Of a DNA stretch of 64,000 nucleotides, positions 27,534 to 35,757 are shown in pieces. The notes under the pieces are model-generated. The model worked only from the letters and a program-made list of their open reading frames with translations. It made no database searches and was not told the DNA's origin. Source of the DNA: UBA6059 sp965227155 (GTDB lineage: Bacteria > Bacteroidota > Bacteroidia > Cytophagales > Cyclobacteriaceae). The first letter of the stretch is position 1; the number at the start of each line of letters is the position of its first letter. Both the position numbers and the translations under genes were made by a program. Location: NCBI GenBank assembly GCA_965227155.1, contig OZ245731.1, positions 868,001 through 932,000 on the forward strand, read 5' to 3'.

Positions 27534-28897
27534 AAAGACTTTTTACCCTACTTGCCATTTGCCTCACCACCAGCATTTACGCTCAGGATGATGCTGACAT
27601 GATCAAGAAAATCTATGATGAGATATTGACCAATGGCGAAGCTTACAAAAATCTGGAATACCTCACCACCAAAATTGGCGGTAGGCTTAGTGGAAGCCCG
27701 CAAGCTGCGGCTGCTGTAGATTACACCAAAGAAGTAATGGAAGCTTACGGCTTTGATAAGGTGTGGCTACAAGAGGTAATGGTACCCCACTGGGAACGCG
27801 GTGAGGTAGAAATTGGCAGGATTGTAAATTCCCGCAAACTGGGAAGTATTGAGGTAAATGTTACCGCTCTGGGCAATGCTGTAGGTACTGGACCAGGCGG
27901 CATTGTTGCACCAATCATTGAGGTGCAAAATTTCGAAGAGCTGGAGGAACTTGGTAAGGCTGGTGTAGCCGGAAAAATCGTATTCTTCAACCGGCCTATG
28001 GACCCAACGCTGATCAATACTTTCATGGCCTATGGGGGAGCTGCCAACCAACGAGGTGCCGGGCCATCCGAAGCGGCAAAATACGGTGCGGTAGGTGTGG
28101 TTGTGAGGAGCTTAACCACAGCCCTCGATGATAATCCACACACCGGCAGCACGCGCTATGCCCTCAATATCCCCAAAATACCGGCAGTGGCCATCAGCAC
28201 CAATGATGCCGAACTGCTTAGTGATCTGCTGGAAGATGACCCTGAGCTTCAATTCTATTTTGAGACGCATTGTGAAATGAAAGAAGACAAGCTTTCGTAC
28301 AATGTGATCGGTCAAATTACAGGTTCGGAATTTCCTGATGAATACCTGGTGGTAGGTGGCCACCTAGACAGCTGGGACCTGGCACAGGGTGCCCATGATG
28401 ATGGTACCGGCTGCATGCAATCCATAGAAGTGCTGAGAGCCTGGAATGCCATTGGTTACAAGCCAAAAAGATCGATCCGTGCGGTAATGTATATGAATGA
28501 GGAAAATGGCCTGCGTGGTGGTAGAAAATATGCAGAGCTTGCGGAGCAAAACAAAGAAAAACACCTTGCTGCTATGGAGTCTGACCGTGGTGGATTTACG
28601 CCGCTGGGCTTTAGCCTCGATATGGATGACAATCAAATAGAGAAGGTAAGAAACTGGGCGCCATTGTTTGCGCCCTACTTTGTTTACCAGTTTGATCCGG
28701 GTGGCGGAGGTGCTGATATTAGCCCATTGAAACCGCAGGGTGTGCCTCTCATTGGCTTTGTTCCGGACTCGCAACGCTATTTTGATTACCACCACACAGG
28801 CATTGACACATTTGATAAGGTAAATGAAAGAGAGCTGCATATGGGTGCTGCTACCATGGCATCCCTGCTTTACCTGATTGACAAATACGGTTTGTAA
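27530..28897 (+). CDS. secreted M28 family aminopeptidase with PA domain
   Basis: This is a co-catalytic zinc aminopeptidase. A signal peptide ends near residue 18. A protease-associated (PA) insert lies at about 120-220. The metal ligands are in GGHLDSWD (H278, D280) and HDDGTG (D290/D291); the catalytic glutamate is in MNEENGLRGG (E324 or E325); a late histidine lies in YHHTGIDT. All needed residues are present. It overlaps the DUF3299-like gene upstream, and the TerC gene begins 1 base after its stop, so four genes run in one tight series. Confidence 0.92.
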   Translation: MKRLFTLLAICLTTSIYAQDDADMIKKIYDEILTNGEAYKNLEYLTTKIGGRLSGSPQAAAAVDYTKEVMEAYGFDKVWLQEVMVPHWERGEVEIGRIVNSRKLGSIEVNVTALGNAVGTGPGGIVAPIIEVQNFEELEELGKAGVAGKIVFFNRPMDPTLINTFMAYGGAANQRGAGPSEAAKYGAVGVVVRSLTTALDDNPHTGSTRYALNIPKIPAVAISTNDAELLSDLLEDDPELQFYFETHCEMKEDKLSYNVIGQITGSEFPDEYLVVGGHLDSWDLAQGAHDDGTGCMQSIEVLRAWNAIGYKPKRSIRAVMYMNEENGLRGGRKYAELAEQNKEKHLAAMESDRGGFTPLGFSLDMDDNQIEKVRNWAPLFAPYFVYQFDPGGGGADISPLKPQGVPLIGFVPDSQRYFDYHHTGIDTFDKVNERELHMGAATMASLLYLIDKYGL

Positions 28898-28898
28898 T

Positions 28899-29639
28899 AT
28901 GCTGGAGGTACTAACCCAACCCGAATCTTATATTGCCTTGCTCACATTGATTTTCCTTGAAATTGTGTTGGGCGTAGACAATATCATATTCATTTCCATT
29001 GTGACCAACCGTTTGCCAGTCGAACAGCAGCCTAAAGCCAGAAACATTGGTTTGATCCTGGCGCTGGTATTCAGAGTAGGGTTATTGCTGGGCATTTCAT
29101 GGATTATTGGCTTCAAAGAGCCGCTATTTACCATCCTTGATCATGCTTTCAGTGGTCGTGATCTCATATTGATGGGAGGTGGACTATTCCTGATCTTCAA
29201 AAGTACCATGGAAGTGCACCATAAGCTGGAAGGTGAAGAAGGGGCATCTGACAAAGGCGGTGGTGCAGGGATGCTGCAGGTCATTGGTCAGATTATACTT
29301 TTGGACATCATTTTTTCTTTCGATTCTATTCTCACAGCCGTTGGGTTGACACAGGAAATTACGCTGATGGTAATTGCTGTGGTGATCGCTATGATCGTGA
29401 TGATGATTTTTGCCGGTAAAATCAGTGAATTCATTGGTCAGCACCCAACTCTTGAGGTGCTGGCATTATCATTCTTAATCCTGATCGGATTTATGCTGCT
29501 GATAGAAGGATTTGCTTACCATGTGCCCAAAGGATACATCTATTTTGCAGTGTTTTTCTCCCTAATTGTGGAATTGCTCAATATGCGGATGCGAAAGCAA
29601 AGAAAACCCATTAAGCTTAAGAAAAGAATCACTGAATAA
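28899..29639 (+). CDS. TerC family integral membrane protein
   Basis: The 246-residue protein has seven or eight hydrophobic segments. The conserved acidic motifs of the family are FLEIVLGVDNIIF near the N-terminus and LLDIIFSFDSILTAVGLTQ in the middle. TerC family members are implicated in metal export (manganese) and co-translational metalation of secreted enzymes, besides tellurite resistance. The longest frame begins at a TTG inside the M28 gene; the ATG one base after that stop is preferred. It overlaps the nitrilase gene by 1 base. A link to metalation of the upstream zinc peptidase is possible but unproven. Confidence 0.9.
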   Translation: MLEVLTQPESYIALLTLIFLEIVLGVDNIIFISIVTNRLPVEQQPKARNIGLILALVFRVGLLLGISWIIGFKEPLFTILDHAFSGRDLILMGGGLFLIFKSTMEVHHKLEGEEGASDKGGGAGMLQVIGQIILLDIIFSFDSILTAVGLTQEITLMVIAVVIAMIVMMIFAGKISEFIGQHPTLEVLALSFLILIGFMLLIEGFAYHVPKGYIYFAVFFSLIVELLNMRMRKQRKPIKLKKRITE

Positions 29640-30601
29640 TGGCAGCGCAAATGAAAGTTGGCCTAGCTCAGATATCCCCGGTTTGGCTCCATAAAGAAGC
29701 CACCCTGGAAAAGGTGATTCGCTTTGTGAATCTAGCAGGTGAAAAAGGCTGCAATCTGGTGGTATTTGGAGAAGCCCTTGTGCCGGGATATCCCTTTTGG
29801 CTATCATTTACGCATGGTTCAGCATTTGAATCCGATATCCAAAAGGATTTGCATGCTTTTTACATACAAGAGGCAGTGCAGATTGAAAAGGGAGACCTTA
29901 GTGAGCTTTGCCAGGTTGCTAAAGAGTTTCATATAGCTATTTATCTGGGCGTGATTGAGCGACCAGCTGACAGGGGTGGGCATAGTCTGTATTGTTCACT
30001 AGTTTATATTGATCAGCAGGGGCTAATTCAATCAGTCCACCGAAAGCTTCAGCCAACCTATGAAGAGCGGCTGGCCTGGTCGCTAGGTGATGGCAACGGA
30101 CTGCAAACCCATGCACTCAATGGCTTTACTGTAGGTGGCCTTAACTGCTGGGAAAACTGGATGCCCCTACCCAGAGCAGCCCTGTATGGTCAGGGTGAAA
30201 ATGTGCATGTAGCTGTTTGGCCGGGATCCATTCGCAATACGGAAGACATTACCAGGTTCATTGCAAAGGAATCCAGGTCTTTCGTGCTATCTGTAAGTGG
30301 CTTATTGAAGGCCGATCAAATGCCCAGTGACCTGCCCCATTTTGAATTACTCCAATCAGAAGCGCCGGCTGTGATGGCCAATGGTGGCTCTTGTGTAGCT
30401 GGCCCCGACGGCCAGTGGATACTTCCACCCCAGCCTGACAAAGAAGACCTTTTTGTGGCTGACCTTGAGTTGGGCATGGTCTATCGTGAGCGTCAAAACT
30501 TTGATCCTTCCGGTCATTATAGCCGTCCGGATGTGACCCGCCTGGAAATCAATCAGGAAAGGCAGGCAATCACCAAAAAATCACCTAAATCAGGGGAATA
30601 A
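29639..30601 (+). CDS. nitrilase superfamily carbon-nitrogen hydrolase
   Basis: The catalytic Glu-Lys-Cys triad is E45 (VFGEALVPGYPFW), K136 (HRKLQPTYEERL) and C170 (GGLNCWENWMPL). The W after the cysteine and the GYPFW segment fit true nitrilases and cyanide-converting enzymes (branch 1) rather than amidases. It would turn a nitrile into an acid and ammonia, in the cytoplasm. Length (320 aa) is normal. It is the last gene of the DUF3299-M28-TerC-nitrilase series. Substrate is unknown. Confidence 0.88.
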   Translation: MAAQMKVGLAQISPVWLHKEATLEKVIRFVNLAGEKGCNLVVFGEALVPGYPFWLSFTHGSAFESDIQKDLHAFYIQEAVQIEKGDLSELCQVAKEFHIAIYLGVIERPADRGGHSLYCSLVYIDQQGLIQSVHRKLQPTYEERLAWSLGDGNGLQTHALNGFTVGGLNCWENWMPLPRAALYGQGENVHVAVWPGSIRNTEDITRFIAKESRSFVLSVSGLLKADQMPSDLPHFELLQSEAPAVMANGGSCVAGPDGQWILPPQPDKEDLFVADLELGMVYRERQNFDPSGHYSRPDVTRLEINQERQAITKKSPKSGE

Positions 30602-30725
30602 TTTGATAATCATCAGGCATCATTTCACATCAATAAAAGCGCTTTTCAAATAATAACGAAGTTTCAGTGCTTCAAAGTAGGATGAAAGCCGTAAGTTGAG
30701 AAATACGCTATCTAATATTAGGTCT

Positions 30726-31589
30726 ATGAAATCTCAACACAATCGACGTGCTCTTTTAAAAAGTATGGTATTTGGCCCCTTGCTGGTCAATATTCCCAAT
30801 CTGATATTCGCTGATCCTGGGATCATGAAACCCATCCAGCAGGAGAACCCCGATAATCTCTTTTACCGATTTCCAGCGATTGGTGATGAGCTGGTATTGG
30901 AGGTAGTTGGCAAATCGCATTCTGATCTGGCCAGGGTAAAAGAACTGGTAGACAAAAGGCCGGAATTAGCCAGGGCAACCTGGGACTGGAGCTTTTGTGA
31001 TTGGGAATCGGCCATCGGTGCGGCATCTCATATGGGTAGAAGAGATATTGTGCAATATCTGATTGCCAAAGGTGCAAGGCCTACCCTCTTCACCTTTGCA
31101 ATGCTGGGTGAATTGGAAGTGGTCCGGGCTGCCATCAAAGCATCTCCCGGAATTCAAGGCAATGGCGGCCCACATGGTATTAGCCTATTGCAGCATGCAC
31201 GTATTGGCCGTAGAATGGAAGCTGAAATGAGCCCTGAGCAAAAAGCAAAAGTAGAGGATACCATAGCCTATCTGGAGTCACTCGGCGATGCGGAATCCCA
31301 GCCTGCAGAAGCGGAATTAGATGAAGATGAAAAGGCGAAGTTTGAAGGGGAATATCGGTATGGAGAAGGGGAGACTGACATATTTTTTGTAGGCTTAAAT
31401 ATGCGGAAAATGATGACTTTTGGCAGAAAAGGAACTTTTGGCACTGCCATCTATCAAACCCCTGAAGGTCATTTTAAAAGCATTGCTGCCCCTTCGATTG
31501 AGGTGCAGTTTATTTATCATAATAGCACAATCAGTGGACTCCTTTATCGAGAGCCTGGACTGGTTCTATCAGCCAATCTTATTCACTAG
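30726..31589 (+). CDS. ankyrin-repeat-like protein with Tat-like leader
   Basis: The ATG at 30726 gives an N-terminus with NRRALLKSMVFG, which resembles a twin-arginine export signal followed by a hydrophobic stretch; a TTG at 30696 is the longer alternative. Residues 70-160 hold two or three degenerate ankyrin-type repeats (AIGAASHMGRRDIVQYLIAKG, split at its end). The C-terminal 80 residues after an acidic linker are beta-rich and look like a lipocalin-like or DUF-type domain. Exact role is unknown. It stands alone, followed by a Crp-family gene 50 bases downstream. Confidence 0.65.
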   Translation: MKSQHNRRALLKSMVFGPLLVNIPNLIFADPGIMKPIQQENPDNLFYRFPAIGDELVLEVVGKSHSDLARVKELVDKRPELARATWDWSFCDWESAIGAASHMGRRDIVQYLIAKGARPTLFTFAMLGELEVVRAAIKASPGIQGNGGPHGISLLQHARIGRRMEAEMSPEQKAKVEDTIAYLESLGDAESQPAEAELDEDEKAKFEGEYRYGEGETDIFFVGLNMRKMMTFGRKGTFGTAIYQTPEGHFKSIAAPSIEVQFIYHNSTISGLLYREPGLVLSANLIH

Positions 31590-31639
31590 GTTGATAAGTA
31601 ATGGAGATCTCCTTGTAATTTTTATCATAGCTTTAGACT

Positions 31640-32176
31640 ATGGATTTGATCAAAGCGCTTGTAGATACGCTCAATGAACATCAGCAATGGACCAGGGAAA
31701 TAGAGATTCCCAGGAACGAATTTCTTAAACAGGCCGGTACCATTGATCATAATCTCTACTACATTTCAGAAGGGTGCATTCGAATCTATCTGATCAAGAA
31801 TGGTGAAGAAATGACCATCCGATTTGGCTATGCCGGCTCCATCGTTGCGGCGTTGGATTCTTTCATTCATGAAAATCCATCAAACCTTATGATGCAAGCT
31901 TTGAGAAAAACAAAGCTGAAATTGATTCCTAAACCCAATTTTATCAAATTCATGCGGGCAGATAAGGACCGGCTAAATTTATGGATAGACATCCTATCCA
32001 ATTTTGTGTTGCAACAGATGGAACGGGAGGAAGACATCCTTACGGACGATCCAAGAGAGCGCTTTCAACGGGTCATGCAGCGGAGCCTCCATCTATTTCA
32101 GGAAGTTCCTCACAAATACATAGCGTCTTACTTACGGATGACACCTGAAACACTCTCAAGAATCAAGAAGTCTTGA
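31640..32176 (+). CDS. Crp/Fnr family transcriptional regulator
   Basis: A cyclic-nucleotide-binding-like domain fills residues 20-125. The C-terminal helix-turn-helix region includes HKYIASYLRMTPETLSRIKK and then stops, so the protein (178 aa) lacks the last few residues seen in longer homologs; the recognition helix appears complete. The family in Bacteroidota often controls redox or stress genes. The downstream DinB-like gene on the same strand, 44 bases away, is the obvious neighbour but not a demonstrated target. Confidence 0.86.
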   Translation: MDLIKALVDTLNEHQQWTREIEIPRNEFLKQAGTIDHNLYYISEGCIRIYLIKNGEEMTIRFGYAGSIVAALDSFIHENPSNLMMQALRKTKLKLIPKPNFIKFMRADKDRLNLWIDILSNFVLQQMEREEDILTDDPRERFQRVMQRSLHLFQEVPHKYIASYLRMTPETLSRIKKS

Positions 32177-32220
32177 TTTGGATCAATGTTTTTCCGGTAT
32201 CAGCACCGCACCTTTGAACT

Positions 32221-32784
32221 ATGAAAACTCAAACAAAAGAACTTCTCAACGACCTGACACAGCGAACCCAGCAGGTAATCGCAGACACCAAATCACTGGA
32301 ATCCTGTGCATTGGCCTTGCTCAACCAACGCGATACACCTACCGAATGGAGTGCCCTTGAATGCATCGAGCACCTAAATAGGTATAGCAGGTTTTATGTA
32401 CCAGAATTCAATACGCGTATCAGCCAGTCATCGCACAATCCTGACAATCACTACCGCAGTGGCTGGTTAGGCAATTATTTCGCCAACAGCATGCTGCCTC
32501 GCGAGGACCTCAATAAAATGAAAACATTCTCCAGCATGAATCCGCTGGGCTCATCACTTGACAAAACCACCATTCACGAATTTCTGGACTATCAGGAAAA
32601 GATGCTTGAATTGCTGCAAGATGCTGAGCAAGTAAACCTCCATAAAACCAAAAGCAGCATCAGCATAGCATCCTGGATCAAATTGCAGCTTGGCGATGCA
32701 TTGCGGGTGGTGGTCTATCATAACCAAAGACACCTTGTACAGGCACTAAGGGCTGTCGGTAAAAATGTGACTATCCCTGTTTAG
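32221..32784 (+). CDS. DinB family protein
   Basis: The 187-residue protein is a four-helix-bundle DinB/YfiT-like putative metalloenzyme. Candidate metal histidines are in ECIEHLNRY (about residue 48) and YHNQRHLVQA (about 160-166), the usual H...HxxxH arrangement. Many members are thiol transferases using bacillithiol or similar cofactors; that is family knowledge, not shown here. It follows the Crp-like gene and is ended by a hairpin terminator. Confidence 0.85.
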   Translation: MKTQTKELLNDLTQRTQQVIADTKSLESCALALLNQRDTPTEWSALECIEHLNRYSRFYVPEFNTRISQSSHNPDNHYRSGWLGNYFANSMLPREDLNKMKTFSSMNPLGSSLDKTTIHEFLDYQEKMLELLQDAEQVNLHKTKSSISIASWIKLQLGDALRVVVYHNQRHLVQALRAVGKNVTIPV

Positions 32785-32823
32785 GATTTGGCAATCTATG
32801 CAGCAAATAAAATAGACCGGCTT

Positions 32824-32863
32824 AGATGGTTCAAGTATTTGCTTGAGCCATCTATTTGCTTTT
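32824..32863 (+). terminator. intrinsic terminator after the DinB-family gene
   Basis: Arms AGATGGTTCAAG (32824-32835) and CTTGAGCCATCT (32842-32853) pair over 12 bp with one G-U wobble around a 6-base loop, followed by a T-rich stretch. It lies 40 bases after the stop. Confidence 0.75.
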
Positions 32864-33168
32864 GGGAATTGGGCTGGTAGATTCTCTTTTTGTACCCATT
32901 TGGAAAAAAGATTGCATTCCCCCTATTTAAAATTCTGCTAACCAGACCCATCTGTAAGATTATTGTATAGGAAAAGAACTGGTCATGAGAAATGAATGTT
33001 CTTTAACTGTTGGGCGATAGACAAAAAGAAATAGCTGGTCTGATCCATTCATGGGCCTAAATGTAAGGTATAGAGCTGTTCGGTATTTTTTGGTATGGGT
33101 AATATGATTAGCCGGCAAAATGATCGATTGGTGCATTTATGCTTTGTATATGATAAACCGCTCAAACC
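32864..33168. other. intergenic stretch without a recognised gene
   Basis: Between the DinB terminator and the next gene I see no supported coding frame, RNA or repeat. A short plus frame starting at 33095 overlaps the following gene out of frame and is not credible. The promoter of the downstream gene should lie here; no element matches well. Confidence 0.5.
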
Positions 33169-34026
33169 ATGGAACCAACCAACAACACCAAGGAAATTTT
33201 CAGCCGTTGCGGCACTTGCTCTCAAACATTCGCCTACTTACTCAATGATCAATATGGGCATCATAATACCTTGTACGAAAAAGCCATTGACACCCTAGCC
33301 GGTGGGATTTTTCGAGAGGGCCAACAATGTGGTATGCTTTGGGGCGCCATAATGGCCACAGGAGCAGAGGCTTTTCACCGTACCGACAACATCCGTGAAG
33401 CAGAGGCTATGACACTTTCTGCGGCAAAGGAATTGGTAAAAAGCTTTTCTGACAAAGCCCACACCATACAATGCCGTGAAATTACAGGTGTAAACATGAA
33501 ACGGTTTGCAGGCCTCCTCCAGTTTACTGTGAAAACTATGCTCGCAGGCATAAAAAACAGCCAATGCTTTGAATTAGCAGAAGCATGGACGCCAGCCGCC
33601 GTAGACACATCTGCTGCCGGACTCGACACATCTCATCTTGAATATACGCCAACCCACAATTGTGCTGCGATTATGGCGCGAAGGCTTGATGCCACGCAGG
33701 AAGAAGCCGTAATGGTAGCTGGCTTTGCAGGTGGTTTAGGCCTATCTGGTAAAGGTTGCGGTGCTTTGGCTGTGGTGATTTGGAAGATTACACTTGACTG
33801 GTTGCGCAACCATCCCAAGGCAGATGCTCCACCGATGTTTAATTTTCCGGAGGTATCACATATCATCAAGGCCTACAAAGACTATAATGGTGGTAAGATA
33901 CAATGTGAGTCTATCTGCAAAAGAAAGTTTCGATCAGCCGTGGACCACTCAGAATTCATGGAAAATGGTGGTTGCCAATTGCAGATAGCTTATCTCCAAA
34001 AGGAATACAATAACCTGACAGCTTAG
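33169..34026 (+). CDS. C_GCAxxG_C_C family protein, two-copy form
   Basis: The protein matches the cysteine-rich C_GCAxxG_C_C family (probable redox or metal-binding proteins). It has C14 and C17 near the start, a first GG...QQCGMLWGA signature with C54, and a second GFAGGLGLSGKGCGAL signature with C197. The single-domain family is about 120-150 residues; here 285 residues hold two related halves. No signal peptide, so it is cytoplasmic. It stands alone. Function is not known for the family. Confidence 0.75.
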   Translation: MEPTNNTKEIFSRCGTCSQTFAYLLNDQYGHHNTLYEKAIDTLAGGIFREGQQCGMLWGAIMATGAEAFHRTDNIREAEAMTLSAAKELVKSFSDKAHTIQCREITGVNMKRFAGLLQFTVKTMLAGIKNSQCFELAEAWTPAAVDTSAAGLDTSHLEYTPTHNCAAIMARRLDATQEEAVMVAGFAGGLGLSGKGCGALAVVIWKITLDWLRNHPKADAPPMFNFPEVSHIIKAYKDYNGGKIQCESICKRKFRSAVDHSEFMENGGCQLQIAYLQKEYNNLTA

Positions 34027-34243
34027 TTTAACAATATGATAAGGCAATAATAAACTAGCCCTGGCAGAAGGTTAAACTATGTTATTCCGGAGTAAATGGT
34101 CTAAGCATATTTATTGCAAATAATTCAACCCTCTGCCTGGGTACTTAATTCCATTATATAAAGCATTTGCAAATGAACCTGGGTCGGCACCATTTTTCAG
34201 TTTTACCTATTTTAGTAATCCAACCGTCAACTATCAAACCATA

Positions 34244-34843
34244 ATGTCTAACCAGGAAACCTATACCATCTATCAACTCGGAGATCAAAAAGAATTATTG
34301 CTAACTCCAAAAACTGTAGGTCAATCAAGCCTCTGGAAATACAAAAACCTCTGGTTTCGTAGATTTTATAATGAAGATATCGATTTTAATATTCTGGCTG
34401 AGCAGCGGGATATTGGCGATTGCTATGTGTTCGGCCCATCGGAAGCGTTGGTTCAGCAGCTTTATGGGCTGGGTGCCGTTCAGCGAAAGGACTACCACAT
34501 CAAAGCTATGGAAGGAGATGCTGATGACCCTGTAAATGGCAGAATCTACCATCTTGAAAATGACTTCACTTTAGAAGTAAAGAAAGATCAGTCCACCGGA
34601 AAGTTTCGATACAAGGTGTATCCGGCGGAATACAATGGTATGAACCAAAAGCGCTGCCTGATGCGCGCCAGTTTTGTGACGACACCTGAAGAAGCTGCCT
34701 TGCTGCCCGTAAAAATGGTCTACGAAGGCCCCAAAGAAAACATACCGGAGGCATATCAGCACCTGGTAGCAAAAAAGTCAGCAGGTTGCCTGGGCGTCAT
34801 TGCCCTTTTAGGACTTTTAGCGAGTCTTTGGGCATTTTTCTAA
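34244..34843 (+). CDS. hypothetical protein with C-terminal membrane anchor
   Basis: I recognise no family. Residues 1-175 are soluble and mixed alpha/beta with many aromatic residues. Residues about 180-199 form one hydrophobic segment ending at the C-terminus, so it is probably tail-anchored facing the cytoplasm. Codon use looks native and the frame is open for 199 codons with no competing frame of equal quality. Confidence 0.6.
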   Translation: MSNQETYTIYQLGDQKELLLTPKTVGQSSLWKYKNLWFRRFYNEDIDFNILAEQRDIGDCYVFGPSEALVQQLYGLGAVQRKDYHIKAMEGDADDPVNGRIYHLENDFTLEVKKDQSTGKFRYKVYPAEYNGMNQKRCLMRASFVTTPEEAALLPVKMVYEGPKENIPEAYQHLVAKKSAGCLGVIALLGLLASLWAFF

Positions 34844-34909
34844 TGTAACTTTTATTACAAACAGCCATTCGCTCATTTTCTTTCTTTGCATTGATAAAAT
34901 GCAAAAGAC

Positions 34910-35716
34910 GTGGAGCTGATAGAGGTATTTGGTTTTACAGGAGCCTTATTGATTGGTGTCACATTAGGCTTGATTGGTGGCGGCGGGTCCATCCTTACTG
35001 TTCCCATACTTGTCTATTTATTGCGAATTGAGCCCATTCTGGCTACCTCCTATTCCTTGTTTGTGGTAGGTTTTAGCGCCCTTATCGGAGGCTTTCAGTA
35101 CCTTAAAAAAGGACTGGTCAGCATTAAAACCGGTATTGTTTTTACCATACCGGCTTTTATCGCTGTTTACCTCACCAGGCTATTGCTTGTACCCAATCTT
35201 CCGGATGTTCTTCTGACATTCTCAGGCTTTACGCTTACAAAAGATACCGGCATCCTATTGCTCTTTGCGGTGTTGATGGTTTTTGCTTCTATTTCCATGA
35301 TCCGGGGCAGAAAATCACCAAAAGAGGAAGCGATGGAAGCCCAACTAAAATTCAACTACCCGATGATCATCCTGGATGGTGTGGTTGTCGGAATGCTTAC
35401 AGGTCTTGTTGGCGCCGGCGGTGGATTCTTAATCATCCCCGCCCTGGTATTGTTTGCTCGTCTTCCTATGAAAATGGCTGTCGGCACTTCGTTATTCATC
35501 ATAGCTGTCAAATCATTGATTGGTTTCGTGGGAGATGTGCAGGCCGGTGAGTCCATAGACTGGCTATTTCTTACCATTTTCTCTTCCATTGCCGTGGCTG
35601 GTATATTTATCGGCTCTTATTTTTCATCCGGCATCAACGATCAGCTCCTCAAAAAAGGATTTGGCTGGTTCGTGCTGGGCATGGGTCTATTTATGATTGT
35701 AAAGGAGTTGGTGTAA
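34910..35716 (+). CDS. TauE/SafE family (sulfite exporter-like) membrane protein
   Basis: Two homologous halves each begin with a glycine-rich motif: GVTLGLIGGGGSILTVPIL (about residues 17-35) and GMLTGLVGAGGGFLIIPAL (about 162-180). Eight or so hydrophobic segments complete the TauE fold. The family exports sulfur-containing anions or other organic anions. The start codon is GTG; an ATG 11 bases upstream is in another frame. The gene is convergent with the second R-M locus, 41 bases apart. Substrate cannot be inferred. Confidence 0.88.
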   Translation: MELIEVFGFTGALLIGVTLGLIGGGGSILTVPILVYLLRIEPILATSYSLFVVGFSALIGGFQYLKKGLVSIKTGIVFTIPAFIAVYLTRLLLVPNLPDVLLTFSGFTLTKDTGILLLFAVLMVFASISMIRGRKSPKEEAMEAQLKFNYPMIILDGVVVGMLTGLVGAGGGFLIIPALVLFARLPMKMAVGTSLFIIAVKSLIGFVGDVQAGESIDWLFLTIFSSIAVAGIFIGSYFSSGINDQLLKKGFGWFVLGMGLFMIVKELV

Positions 35717-35757
35717 CCGAAGAATAATCAAGTCTGTAGTGTCTAAATACAGCAGAA

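Noticed and set aside
30630..30650. Palindrome AAAAGCGCTTTT before the ankyrin gene
   Set aside because: It has no loop, is short, and is likely chance.
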